A stretch of DNA of 64,000 bases from Magicicada septendecula (taxonomy: Eukaryota; Arthropoda; Insecta; Hemiptera; Cicadidae), in contig CM068367.1 in assembly GCA_034769895.1 (NCBI GenBank), positions 126,641,927 through 126,705,926 of the forward strand. The letters are read 5' to 3'. Shown here piece after piece: positions 1 through 11,772 of this stretch (its first letter is position 1; every line of letters begins with the position of its first letter). Both the position numbers and the translations under genes were made by a program. Below the pieces are notes generated by a model. That model was not told the origin of the DNA and ran no database searches. It worked only from the letters and a program-made list of their open reading frames with translations.

Positions 1-900
1 CCAGTAGACCTCAAACAATTTTTACAACTGTACATTGCCACGTGCCTTAACGTCGGTCAGCCTTACCGTCATCTCGTTGAGAAACTGCCGGCATGACGGT
101 AAGTCACAAATAATTTTTTTGAGTCGGCTGATTGGAAAGTGATGATGGCCCAGTAACCAGCACCGCATACATACGTGGGACCGCTATCAGTCACGAAAAT
201 CCGTGGTGAAAATAAAAACAGGTAGCAAAAATTGTTGCGTCTGCTCGTTAGCGTGAGAGAAATCAGTCTATTCCCTGAGGAAAGACGGCGAACAGAAGAC
301 GAGTGGGAGCTGTATATCCCTTGCGCATTCACTGCATGTGTTAGCGAAGGTCAAGTCAAGATCAAGAGTGTAGAACACGGCACGTGTAGTACCCACGAGT
401 AGTAGCCGTTAAGAACAGGGAAGGAACACACGCTGTGGGTTCATTTACATAATTCAGATATCGGACAAGTAAAAAACAAAAAAGTATTGTAGAACGTTAT
501 ATAATAATTTTCTTGACCCTATGTGCAGTTTTTTGTCATGTGGTATGCGATTTATCACAAAATAGTAATAAACAAACTTTTAAGCTTTTAAAAGGGATTT
601 AATTAATTAAACAAAAAACAATTACCAACAATCTCTTTAATCGACCAGATTTGTTGATAGATATTTCTAGACTTAATCCTCTAATTTCTTCATCGCATGC
701 TCTTTTAATTGTTAGTAGTGAACGGAGATACAAAAATTAATTGACTATTTCGAAACCTGCTACTTCCCTGATGTTCATTATCATTACTTTAGTTTTAGCT
801 TTGTTAAGTAGCAGTGCATACAACTCACTTTCTGTCTTTTGTTTCCCATGATGTTCTGGCGCTCGGAATCGCTGGATGCTACAAGATTTTCTTTATATTG
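1..900. other. No gene recognised
   Basis: The first 420 bases are less AT-rich than what follows, and the remainder is ordinary AT-rich spacer. Short open frames on both strands show no family motif, no splice context and no conserved-looking composition. It could be the edge of a gene or repeat lying outside the window. Confidence 0.4.
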
Positions 901-904
901 GGAG

Positions 905-1110
905 TTTTTGATAATTGTAATGCCCCACGTTCTTTGGGCGGCAAATACAACATCTGCCACGCGTTGGGCAGCCAAATACAACACTGTGGGGTGTTATGCT
1001 ATTACGCTACTGAATTAACTAATCTGTGATTGCCGATCCTTACGTTCTTTGAGAGCCAAATACTACACTTGCCACGTGTTGGGCAGTCATTAAGTAATTA
1101 TGCTAGCAAT
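905..1110 (-). repeat. Iterated tRNA-Lys-PBS-like motifs, LTR-element fossil
   Basis: Read on the minus strand, several units start with TATTTGG or TATTTGCC followed by a CCCAACGTGG-like block. This resembles the primer-binding site complementary to the 3' end of tRNA-Lys (TGGCGCCCAACGTGGGGC), used by Gypsy-type and retroviral elements. The motif recurs within a roughly 115-base imperfect tandem unit, at about 920-1035 and 1038-1110. No pol coding lies beside it. The call is a decayed LTR-retrotransposon border; a related cluster is at 53.9 kb. It is old and broken. Confidence 0.3.
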
Positions 1111-2385
1111 AATGGATTAATTAATCTGTGATTAATTAATTATTGAATATATTAATTTGCATAATGAGCTCGTGTAATCAATAAATAACACGTTAATTAC
1201 TTTACGTTAGCATAACTATTGCATGGAGACTCTAGTTGTTGCATTAATAAAGAAAATAAAATAAACTACCATAAATCACTCAAATGTCATTACTTTCTCG
1301 TTCTGAGGTAATTTGACAATGATGAACGCATATTGATAAAATAAACACTTATTTATTAACATTATATCATTCATTAAATTCAATATATATATAATATGGA
1401 TGATTCCCTGTAAATACATACATTCATAAACTCATGAAAAGAACATAAAAGAACACATGTTTATACATCAAATTACAAGGTAAATCCAATACGTTGTTTG
1501 CTGAAAAACATACACATATATATAATGTAATCGATATATAGAAACACAAATATTCAAACAATAAATCCTATACTAATGCGTTCATCGTATGCCTCAGATG
1601 GATGGCGTTAAATTATGTTTATCATGTTTAATTTAAATGCTCAAGGGGTGTTTCTTGAAAAAGAGACAGGACAGTAGAGTTCCTTATGATAAGAATAGCA
1701 TAAAGATTACTTGTTAGATGAATTATCCGAAATTTCCATCGGCGTAACTCCTCTCTGCTGGATCATGTGTGGGAAGCTGTGCTGTGACTGACACTTAACA
1801 CACGCGAAACAGATTCACTCGCGCTGTGTGTTCGTATTAAAGTTCATCGTTAACTATGGTGTATATATATATATGTCTGTGTATTGTTCAACGTTTGATA
1901 TGTTCATTACTGTTAGTGTTTTGATGCCGCGGTGTAATTGTTCCACATGATATTGAATCGCACCGCAACACTGTATAATGTTATTATTTCGCCGTCCGGT
2001 ATTACATCAACGAAAGTTCTACGCGTCGATTATTGATGTAAGTGTGACTGGTTAGTTCAATTCTGAATTAGAGTATAATAAATAATTCTATAATTGTTAA
2101 GCACTGGCGTATGTCGCATGTTTTTAGACACTGAAAGTACACTATTACCGGATACGCGCCAATATCGAAATGTCTAAGTCTCTTAGTTATATGACGCGTG
2201 GCAAAATTTCAAAGTCCCACTGCCGTCCGTATGTTAATCGAACTTTGACGACCGACTGTTGAAATTATAAAGACTGTTCTACTGACCGACTGACTGCTCA
2301 AAGTATATGAGTAAAAATTTATGAAAGACTGTCCTCCCGCGTGCTCTGCAAGCAGTTTTTATCAAACATCGTGTACCACAATGCA
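1111..2385. other. No gene recognised; AT-rich spacer
   Basis: AT-rich DNA with short TA runs, for example around 1385-1395 and 1862-1875. I see no coding, tRNA or transposon terminal signal. Confidence 0.4.
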
Positions 2386-2389
2386 CCCT

Positions 2390-2810
2390 TCTGGAAAACA
2401 CGCCTCAAGTTGAACATGATAGGACGGAAGATCTCCTACCCTTAAGCCAGAGTGTCGTTCTTCACTTCCCATTCGACGTTCCCGTTGCTATGCTGGCGAC
2501 GGTCCTCTCCACCAGGTCTCTGGGTAGATGCTGGGTTGTGATTGGATATCCTGTCTCCCCACGGGTTCGCGTCGAAAGCCTCCGCACTCTTTTCCTAGAA
2601 CAGGAGAAATTTCATGCTCGTCTATCATGCTATTGTCTAAGCGTACTCCGGGTCTCGCTGCAGTTCTCACGAAAACAATGTGTCGTCTCTTGTTATTGTT
2701 CGCTGTGTTTGACCCTTTTTTCCTGAACGCTATCCTGGCGCAGCGTGACGTCGTTTCCAAAACGGCACACCTACTGCCTGTCGTAAATATCCGTTGTCGC
2801 CAGTAAGTCG
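2390..2810. other. GC-richer block with overlapping open frames, unclassified
   Basis: This roughly 420-base block is clearly less AT-rich than its flanks. It stays open in two plus frames and one minus frame for 78-92 codons. No domain or motif is recognisable in any of these translations. Openness in several frames at once is expected of a GC-richer island and does not identify a coding strand. It could be an internal part of an unnamed repeat or a regulatory island. Confidence 0.25.
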
Positions 2811-3238
2811 TTCCCCTGCTGTTTACAAGTTCGATTCTATTATTTTAGGTATCGATGTCCGTCCTCGTATAGGGTATATACTATTGTGTGACTTACACTC
2901 TTTTATTCTTTACTGGTACTCTTACAAATTAACCCGGCAGTGTGTCCGTCACAGTTTCTCCTCTAAATTGGTACTTGACACAATTTCCATTATCTTACAT
3001 TTGCAGGCTGTAAATCTCGTGTTTTAGGCGAGTCTGTCACGGCCAACCCTGTGCCCTATTGTACAACTATGTGAAACGTACTTGCATTGTCTGAAGTAAA
3101 CGTTCACTTGACACTTCTATACACATTTCTTTATTTATTGCTCGTGGGCTGAGTAGGTGTGTCATGCTGAATGTAACGTCTTTTCAGTCACACTAAAATT
3201 TTTTAAATTTTTGGTTGTTACAATGCTAGAATAGGCTA
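2811..3238. other. No gene recognised
   Basis: AT-rich spacer between the GC-richer block and the LINE fragment. Nothing supported. Confidence 0.4.
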
Positions 3239-3660
3239 TTTTTTTTTTTTTTAAGTATCATCAGCGTGTCTCAGGTTGCTGATCTTGCGGCCCCCTATCA
3301 AGACAGATGTTCTCCTACCAGCCCAGTTCTCCAACACTTGTCTCATAATGAATTCTATGTACGCATGAGAAAGAATATTTCTTTTCTGAGGAATGCTCCA
3401 TCTCTGCTTACGCCGGCACCTATAACGAAAGGTCCAGATAATGTGCTGTAGACTCTCACCTTTGCATGACTGGTGTCGTAAGCATCTTTAATCAACCGAA
3501 TAAAATGATTATGGACGCCCATATTTCAAGCACAAATCATAATTTGTGCCATTTCACACAATCAAAAACTCTTCTGTAATCTACAAAGCACAGTAGGTTT
3601 TAACATTCAAATTCGTATACACTAGCATCTACCTCTTGTTAAATATCAGCCACGAAGCCA
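3239..3660 (-). pseudogene. LINE reverse transcriptase fragment ending in poly(A)
   Basis: Minus-strand translation gives the RT palm motif A region, DYRRVFDCVKWHKLW (family pattern DYxKAFDxV), near 3550-3590. Further on it gives EFIMRQVLENWAGRR and IGGRKISNLRHADDT, the approach to the catalytic ADD motif. This order and wording match non-LTR reverse transcriptases of RTE-like LINEs. The reading passes through more than one frame and contains stops. Directly after ADDT the minus strand becomes a run of 14 A (3239-3252), so the copy ends inside motif C with a poly(A) tract. It is a dead, 5'- and 3'-shortened LINE piece and is not host coding. Confidence 0.7.
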
Positions 3661-4520
3661 TGTTAGCTCCCCGAAAATAGTAGGAATACTCCACAATCTA
3701 TAGCCATGCTAGGGTGGGACCTCCTCCCGGATGGGAGAGTAACGCGCTCTGGCGGCTTCGATATGGTATGGATTGACTCCCAGTGCCTCAGAATAATGTC
3801 GACGGATCGTTCGCCCAGCGGCATTACCGGCGAAGATCACAGGCCCTTGTGACGATTTAAATAAAAGAAATAATCAAGAAAATAAAAATTTTTAAAAATT
3901 AAGGTTGCGAGCTCTTAAGCCATTTAAATCTCACTGTATTAATATAAAATACCTGTATGTACTCAGTATGAGAGGAAGCAGTAATTAATTAGTTATAAGA
4001 TATTCTAATAAAAAGATAAATTGTAAAGAGTTATTAATATCGTATTTAACCCTTTGCTTGTAAGCAGGCGCTGTCCTGTTGATTCCAGACTCGACATGCT
4101 TTCCGAGTCTTGTGTAAGTTAGAATAAGATAAAAAAACTAATGTTAAATTATTAAAAATCTGAAGACATAAATAGTCGTTAAAACAACTGACTTAAATTA
4201 TGTATATTTGTTTAGGGATAGTTTGTATAAATAAAAAAGTTAACTTAAATATAGTTAGGAACTATATTCTCGCGCGGAAATTGCCCCACTAACTTTTGCC
4301 CAGTACCAGGCGAAGGGAGCAGAATTTCTCTCTCTTGCAATGGTGACTTCGTACAGTATAGACGTAGGAGCTGTGCGCTTAAAATATGTTAACTACATTT
4401 TGTCTCACCTTAAGATGGTGTACCAGATGTAGCTGTTTAAAGCATCTGGATGTGTTAATTAATATAGTCATGTAAATAGACAAGAAATTTAAAGTAGAAA
4501 AATCGAAACGTAAAAAAAGG
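3661..4520. other. No gene recognised
   Basis: A GC-richer patch at 3705-3850 gives way to AT-rich DNA. The patch has no recognised coding and may be more LINE or SINE material. Nothing else is supported. Confidence 0.35.
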
Positions 4521-4523
4521 AGT

Positions 4524-5254
4524 GTAACACAAGATGACTTCGTGCTTCAACAAATAACAACAATTCCAAAGTCATACCTGGAGATGTGAACTATCAGAAC
4601 CCACAAACTCTACTGCACGTGACAGAATATGCAGATCAGGACATCCGAGAATCTACAAGATCATCATAGATATCTACACAACATATTGTTCAACCTGCGA
4701 ACTTTTGGAGCCCTTTACAGAGGAAGGCCAGACCGAGATGACGACGTAGCTGTTCCTGTTTCCCAAGACGGATACCCCAGGACGAGTCTTCAGCATACCA
4801 ATTAAAAGGTGACTCGATAGCCTGTCTATCGAGGGTTACTAATATTTGTTACACAACACATCTTGAAAGAGACTTTTCAGAAACTATTAACTTTGTAAAG
4901 ACTTATAAATTAAATCTAAGAATTTCATGTAACTATTCTAACTTCATACGTTGTAACAATTTATATGCTAATGTAGAGTAATATAATTCAAGCAATAATA
5001 CCATTCTTCCAATGGTTGAATAAAAGAAAGTCTTGCAAGCTAATATCATGAAACGAGTATAATTGAAAGTCTTAACTACAGAAATACAGAAAGTTGACCC
5101 GGATCCGAGGTATAGCTATATAGAATCAAGTTTGATCCCAAAGTTTAAAGAAACTTTTCAAATAATTTAATAATTGAATTAGTAATGTCTTGGGATCTGT
5201 CAGTAAATGTTTTTAAATGTTAAATAAAGAGAAGTCTTCTTGTTACACACATAT
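4524..5254 (+). mobile_element. Possible solo LTR, fossil
   Basis: The segment opens with TGTAACACAAG and closes near CTTGTTACACA, giving TG...CA ends with inverted TGTAACA/TGTTACA termini. An AATAAA lies about 20 bases before the end, as in an LTR polyadenylation region. The word AGGAG occurs just before the start and again shortly after the end, offset by a few bases. No gag or pol coding flanks it. This is a weak call; the family is not assignable and the element is old. Confidence 0.2.
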
Positions 5255-5261
5255 TAGGAGT

Positions 5262-7104
5262 GCTTAAATCAATTGTATACCTTGCCATTGTTTCCTTACA
5301 CAGTTAGTAAGTAATTTGTTATATTAATTATTTGTGATCAATTCTGTTACAACGTAGGCAGCCCATCTAATTAACGGAGTTTAATTACGAGGGGTTCCCT
5401 GGATTTGTAACGCGGCGAAAAGACGTTACACCCTTACAACATCGATGATCAAGTCTCAAATACCCCACCAGCATCACGTGTACACGCCGTGTCCCGCGAA
5501 CGTTTCATGTCCCGTGTAACTCGATCGTTAGTCCATAAAAGCGGATTCTGTATTCCTTTCATTATCTTTTATCGAGTGTTCATTTCACCTTCTTCGCTAC
5601 ACAATAGCACGATCACAATGCGCATATAAACATAATAAAAAAATTAATGTAAATGTAACTGTTCTACTTACTAATAGTTTTAGAATTTAAATATTAGATA
5701 AACTTGTGTTCTAATGAATAGGCTGGATAGGTAGGCCTACATTAAAACGAATTGAGTTGTATACATTTAGAGATAACGGGACGGCGCTTGCGTTTCATCT
5801 AAATTGATTTATCAAAGTATCAAAAAAATCAATGCCTTTTTAACAATAAAGGAAAAATGGTGAAACTTCCAGTAGATTCCTCGTAAATTCGCGGCATATA
5901 TTGTCCTACAACCCGGTTAACTGCTCGCGAATTCTGTTGAGTCCTGCCTACTCTTTTCTGAACGGAAGGATATTACAAAATTTCTACAACAAAAAGAGAA
6001 AATTATTTGATATATAATTCATTTTCGTCATCATCATTATCATTATCATCAACATCATCAGCACCAGTAGCGATTAACTGCCGACTGCTAAGGGAATTCC
6101 TCCCTTGTTATTCTCCAAGATGTTAACTGCATCATAGCAATTGTAAAATACCAGAACTTTTTTCCATCTTGAAAACTTCTCGTCTTCGTCTTTTGACGTC
6201 TCTTGGTCTGCAGTCCAACAAAGTTCGACACCTTCTAAACCTTCAAGTCTAGGCAAGTGTTCTCTGAATTAATTTTCTTAATTCTGTATTAATTTTCTTA
6301 ATTCTGTAACTGATATAAATTCTAGTTAATTGAGTAATAATTTGCTGAGTCTCTTAGTTATTCCTAGTAGAGGTTTTCCTTACTTCTTTGTGTGGTTTAC
6401 AGTACTTGCATCATTCTCTTCTTTTGTCCGTTGTAAATAACTGCAGAACTTACACTGTAATTAACAACTCTCCTTTTTAAATGGCAGCTTTCGTACAGGA
6501 GACATTAACAGTCTAGATATTAATCGCTTCTTCAGCGAGACCTAACGTGAAATGTAATTCTTCATGCGTATGATGCAATCTTATTTTATTAGAAAATAAG
6601 TCCCCAAGACATACAAAGGCCAATATTGTATTTTGTGACAAATCATGTTGGAACAGGTTATGTTAAAAACACGAGATAACCCGGCATTAAATTTAGGATT
6701 AAACTGAATTATCAACACGTTACACGCAAGATTGACACAAGTGGCGTAAAAGTGATTTTGACTGTTGCCAACGATTTCAGTTTCCGCTCCATGTGTATTT
6801 ACGTTATCTAAACTGAAACCGTGCTGACAGATAAATTGCCCACATAGTAAACACCCAGTTTTATGATGTAGTTATGATTCAGCCAACTTATTTTAAATTA
6901 AAAAAAAGAAACGCGTCTGTCGCTGTACATAGTTTTGGCAAATACGACTATAATGCCCATAATTTGAATCCCGCCGACGGCTAGTCACCATGGCCATTAC
7001 ACTCATTGATTTTACACTCAATAAGATTTCTTAGGCACACGATAGGATATACTCTTCAAGATCACAAATGAAATGTCGATGTGTGGCAGGAAGTGAACAT
7101 TATA
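5262..7104. other. No gene recognised; one LINE-tail-like CAT run
   Basis: AT-rich spacer. A run of CAT-type triplets at about 6029-6066 reads as (GAT)n on the minus strand, the usual 3' tail of RTE-like LINEs. The minus frame before it (6074-6256) shows only faint LINE-tail character. A palindromic GTAGGCCTAC lies at 5731-5740. Confidence 0.35.
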
Positions 7105-7345
7105 AGTACCGGTACACTCGATAGGACTGCCCAGTATCGGCTAAATTGGTTGGAACATTTTAACTAAATGTATGACTGCCATATCCCTAAACAACTGTTG
7201 AATTATAAGCTGAAAGGGTGGACAAAGGACAGAGGTGTGGGACATCAAAGAAGCATTGGAGTGACCATCTATACTGTTATCTGTTTGGGACCGGAAGAAC
7301 CCATCTTTGGGTTAATCCTTCTTGAAGATGATAATGATTAATGGG
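7105..7345 (+). mobile_element. LINE 3' end (5'-truncated)
   Basis: Frame-adjusted reading gives AQYRLNWLEHF, then IPKQLLNYK, then a run ending LGPEEPIFGLI, followed by a GATGATAATGAT tail. It is the same family as the LINE ends at 40.5-41.1 kb (which reads IPQYRLNWWEHF and IPKQLWNYK) and at 57.37-57.51 kb. Only the region after the reverse transcriptase remains. Several stops and frame changes show it is dead. Confidence 0.65.
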
Positions 7346-7479
7346 TACTCCGGTCAGTGAGATATAAATAAATCAAGGACACTTTACAAAGTACAATTAT
7401 TCCATCAGCTGTATCAAAGCACGGATAGTCTTGAGGCTAACGGATATCCATCGGTGGAATGTCGTGGCCAATAATAACT

Positions 7480-8003
7480 ACGTAGTATGGTCATTGAGCT
7501 GCAGAGAACTCACTCACTATCTCGAACGAAGTACATTTATTAATACAGAAATTTCGATATGAGATAATTTCCAGTTTATAGGAAAAATAACAGAAATCCC
7601 GATTTCTCTACTATTTATTTAGTAATATAGGAATCGTAGAGCACACAATCATACAATAACCACTAAACATTCGAAACATTCGCATTTTGGGTATAATTCC
7701 TTTTAGTCCGACCCCCTGGTGGATTTTCAAATTTTTTATCTCTTTTTTGAGCTCTGAGATCCCAAAATTTTGAAATTTCCAAACTCTGACACGTCATTCA
7801 GATGTTAGTTAAACTTCTCTTTAATTTGATATCTCCCATGAATTTGTTGCGATTCTTTCAAAATTTTGAAATATTAAAAAACGAACACTATATTCAGATC
7901 GCGGTTTTAATTTGTTACCCTAAAATAGGTTTTGCGATTCGCACTTTTGGCCCCCCACATTTTTTGCCTCCCCCCCCTATTTTTGGAGGGACTAATCTAA
8001 AAA
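7480..8003 (-). repeat. Dispersed repeat family A, copy 1
   Basis: On the minus strand this shows the family A order: a short poly-C/poly-A block, then GGAGGCAAAAA, repeated AATTTCAAAATTTTG segments, and the end word ACTTCGTT followed by GAGTTCTCTGCAGCTC. The same order occurs at 13.4, 23.1, 30.2 and 59.4 kb on the plus strand. This copy lacks the 5' part with the GTCT run. No coding is seen in any copy and the superfamily is unknown. Confidence 0.7.
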
Positions 8004-9231
8004 ACAACAGGATTCTGTAAGATAAAATAAAGGCTTACGATTCCATTGAAAATTAGCGTAAGAAGAATGAATGATTAGGGGGATTTAATAATAACTTTGC
8101 CTTAGTTAGAAGCGGCTGACGTTACATGTTCGGTGCGAGATGATGCCAAGCGTCATCTTCGAGTTCCGTAAAGAGTCTGGTGACTATCCAGCAGCGTGCG
8201 CGAAGAGGGTAACTGCGATATACACAGACCTCCTGCTACGAAACTTTAAATTTACCGCTGAAGAGACAGCAACAGGTTTAAGACTCACTGCCCTATAAAA
8301 GCAAAGACCCATAGTCTGTCAGGCTGTATGTGGGGACAAACTCTTTTCCTTAAAGATAACTTGGAGTGCTCTTTCCTCTCTCATAAGTAACGACTTTACG
8401 CTAACTGCCATGTATTTTAAGAAAAATTATTTATACTGATTTATTCGTCCCGTATGACATAAGCTTTGTTTTGTAATTCTTAGGTGGCTAACGTTTAAAG
8501 CATCCGGTAGTTTTAGCCAAGTGGCGAGGAAAACAATTGAAACTAATACCACACTTGATTAATGAACAATCTGTACTTAACGCACTTAAAACATAACACC
8601 CTGCAATAAAAAGGTTAACTGTCAAACGTAGCCCATATTGTGCTTTAGTCTTTTTCTTGTGTAATAAACCAAATAAATCTCGAAAAAGAGAGGAGATAAG
8701 TGGGTTGGTAACAATTGCTGACGCGGCTCTCTTACAGCACTTAACGTTTTGCCAATAACAATCAACCTTCATTTTAAGTTTGCTTCGTTCTGTAATCAAC
8801 AAACATAAAACAATGAATTATAAAGCACTCTGAAATATAATTAATTACCTTAGGCGTTTAGGAAACGGTACGCCGATTGGTACAGTTTAACTTTGATTCT
8901 TACATCGTGAACAAGTTTAAACAATGTCTAAAATTGTTTTTGTGTCAAAACAATTAGTTGTAAGGTGCCAGAAAGAAGTCTGTAAGGTACAAAATACACA
9001 CCTGAGAAAATGTTATCAATGGAAAGGGGGACAAGCTTATGATTAATGGATTTGTAGGAACACAAAAAATTAAAATAAATGTAGATTTAAAGGATTTAAG
9101 TTTACTTATTCAAACTTAAGAAAGAACCGAATGCTAGAACGGTAGGGGGAGACAAATTTAAACAAAAATTCTCTTGTGTTGTCTTGTTTTGCTTCGATCA
9201 CCAGTATTATTGTACGTATGTATGTAATTAA
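8004..9231. other. No gene recognised; isolated TATA-like word
   Basis: Mostly spacer. At 8294-8301 a TATAAAAG sits about 25 bases before a TCAGG, within a GC-richer 200-base stretch. The geometry would suit a core promoter, but no open frame or splice donor follows, so I do not call one. Confidence 0.3.
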
Positions 9232-9241
9232 TAATTAACGA

Positions 9242-10196
9242 CAGATCCTTTTAATGTTACGAGAGGGTTAAAACAGGACGATGGGCTTACACCAACCCTG
9301 TTCAACTTAGGACTTGAATATGTGATCAGAAAATTGTCAATTGATAGGAATTCAACATTACAACATAAAATGGTCCAGATCGTAGGATATAGAGATGATA
9401 TTAATATTATGGCAAGATCCCAAGGAAGAGCAAAACAGACCTTCCAGGAACTCGAAGGTAAAGCAGAAGAGCTAGGTTTACAGATTAATATAGATAAAAC
9501 AAAGGTTATGATCACCACTCGAAGGAAAACCTTTAAGCCTGAACAGTTTGAAATTCAACCACTAAACCTGGAAATAGTTAATCGGTTTAAATATTTGGGA
9601 TGTTGTATGGCAAAAGATAATGAAGAAATAAACGAAATACGGAAAAGGATACTGGCCGCAAATAGAGCATGTGCTTCGTTGACAACTATATTCAATACAA
9701 GTAATTTCCACCATCAGTCCAAGGTCACATTATATAAAGTTATATTAGACCGGTGATAACATATGGCAGCGAGACTTGGACTCTGAACAAACAAGGCGCT
9801 AACATAGTCCATACCTCTGAAAGGAGAATTTGAGGATAATATATGGACCAAGTCAATGGGATATGGAGAAGTCGTCACAATGAGGAACTATACAAACTGT
9901 ATAAAGACAATGATCTGGCCACCCCCATCCGACTGCATAGATTGCAATGGGTAGGACACATCATTAGGATGGAAGGGAACCGAATACCTAGGAAAGTACT
10001 GTTTAGTCAAATCAAGGGTAGAAGGCCTGTCGGAAGACCCAAGCATCGCTGGGTTGACGCAGTAGCGAGGGATGCTGATACTTTACTTAAAATAAAACGA
10101 TGGACATCGATTGCCAAAAACAGGGAAAAATGGAGGCGGATGATTATGGAGGCTAAGGTTCGACTCCGAACTGTGACGCCATAGAAGAAGAAGAAA
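9242..10196 (+). mobile_element. RTE-like LINE, 5'-truncated, with target duplication
   Basis: The copy starts inside the reverse transcriptase. It reads GLKQDDGLTPTLFNLGLEYVIRKL (motif B), then IVGYRDDINIMARS, where YRDD replaces the catalytic YADD, then the thumb region NRFKYLGCCM. After a break it continues with the typical C-terminal tail: HNEELYKLYKDND, RLHRLQWVGHIIRMEGNRIPRK, GRRPVGRPKHRWVDAV. The 3' end is an AAG-rich tail. It is flanked by TAATTAACGA (9232-9241) and TAACTAACGA (10197-10206), 9 of 10 bases alike, read as the target-site duplication. The tail order is the one seen in RTE-clade endonuclease-reverse transcriptases. The copy is inactive: the endonuclease is missing, the catalytic A is replaced, and one frame break lies between the two open stretches (9322-9756 and 9843-10184). 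Confidence 0.85.
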
Positions 10197-10206
10197 TAAC
10201 TAACGA

Positions 10207-11044
10207 TACTTAAAATTAGAGTTAAGTTGAGGGAGGAGCAGGAGAATTGCGACTCTAGATAAGGGAAGGAAGACCATGATGGCTGTTAACAACTTAACAA
10301 AGCAGAAAAAAACATTCAGGTGTTTAGAATGTGGTCGATGGGAAGTCCGTAATACTGTTGAAAGAATGTTTACATTTTGCTGTTCTGAAAACGCGTATCC
10401 CGTTAGCTTATTAATGCCATTAGGATTTGGCTAAAGGAGGCAAAACCCTGAAATTGATACTAAAACTATGAAGTAGGCAGTAGGTAGCAGCCATAAACTT
10501 ATTTGGTTTTAGAACTCAGTACATCAAGGTTAGATTATAAATGGCTTGTGCATAAATAAGCTTTATTTTCTTGTATGTAGATAAACAAAAAGACGAAGAC
10601 TATTCTGACTATAATACGCAAGAGCCATGTGTGTGAGATCATCTTTGATCACATGTGGTAAGCGTCGTTTTACATTGAAAAATAAATTTTCAAGGCCACT
10701 GTTTAACCATCATTATTTATACTTTTCATTTGTCGATTTTGAATGTTTGAATATATACGAATTGACTAAAAGCCGGCGTAAAAATAGTTTGAAACGATTT
10801 GTGCTAACTACAAATTAAGATTTAAAATCCCTTTTACTTTCTTGTAGACGACTTTCGCGCGCAGAGAAATGAGAATTCGTGATCTGGAAACGAGTGCCTC
10901 GATTTCATTGGTGTAATTGTTTTGGTTTCAGAAATTATGTTTTGGGTCTGTTCCGGCCTTGTTATCGGATAATTAGATGTGTTTCTGTGCCAGATCGCAG
11001 ACCATGTCACGCAGCCCTTTCACTCTTTTGAAATACGTCATAAA

Positions 11045-11046
<2 letters not shown>
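10207..11046. other. No gene recognised
   Basis: AT-rich spacer without repeats I can name. Short frames here carry no motif. Confidence 0.4.

Positions 11047-11130
<84 letters not shown>
11047..11130. repeat. (TG)n microsatellite
   Basis: An uninterrupted run of about 40 TG dinucleotides, long and pure enough to be polymorphic. Confidence 0.95.
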
Positions 11131-11299
11131 GGAACATAATTTGTACTTAACTAATTAATGTAATAAAGATAATTAGGAATTGTGGATTTTATATCAGATC
11201 TTCTAAACCGTTTACAAAGAAAAATTTTCTAATTGCTAAAAAAACGTTTGGAAAAGAGCGTATAATTAAATATTTTATCAAACGATTCACACATTTCAG

Positions 11300-11560
11300 A
11301 GGAAGACCACAAAACGAATTAAATCTCACAGAATTCAGGGGTTTGGTCATTTAAACAGTAAGGAAGACGGGTAAGTGTGGAGTAGGCCATAATAGAATGG
11401 AACTGTACGGAAGAGGCAAACCGAACATACGGTGGAAAGATCAAGTGATTAAGGATATAAAAACGATGGGAATAACAGGGAGAAGAAAATAGAGAACGCG
11501 AGAATATGAATACCTACTACTGAAGCGACGAGGGAAAAGAATTAAATTAGGTACCGGTAT
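11300..11560 (+). mobile_element. LINE 3' coding tail fragment
   Basis: One plus frame reads KCGVGHNRMELYGRGKPNIRWKDQVIKDIKTMGI. This matches the LINE tail pattern in which a GH-x-x-RM block is followed by GRGRP-x-x-RWxD. It carries no reverse transcriptase and has internal stops. It is a short, old LINE relic. Confidence 0.55.
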
Positions 11561-11679
11561 TGAAAATTAGGTAATAGTTGTAGTATGGCAAATTTGTAAC
11601 ATATTAGCAACATAAACTTTAATTTTTAGAGTAAAATGGCTTACACAATTTTGCGCAATATTTTGTGGCAAGTGGCATT

Positions 11680-11772
11680 CTGTCTGTCTGTCTACTATCT
11701 GTCTCTCTCTCTCTAGGTGTGTGGGTGTGTGTGTGTGTGTGTGTGTGTGGGTGTGTGTGTGTGTGTGTGTGA
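11680..11772. repeat. Compound (TCTG)n/(TC)n/(TG)n microsatellite
   Basis: TCTG repeats pass into TC and then an interrupted TG run. Open frames across it are low-complexity artefacts. Confidence 0.9.

Noticed and set aside
69-332. 87-codon minus-strand frame at the window start
   Set aside because: No motif, no supporting start context or splice signal, and a composition typical of chance openness.
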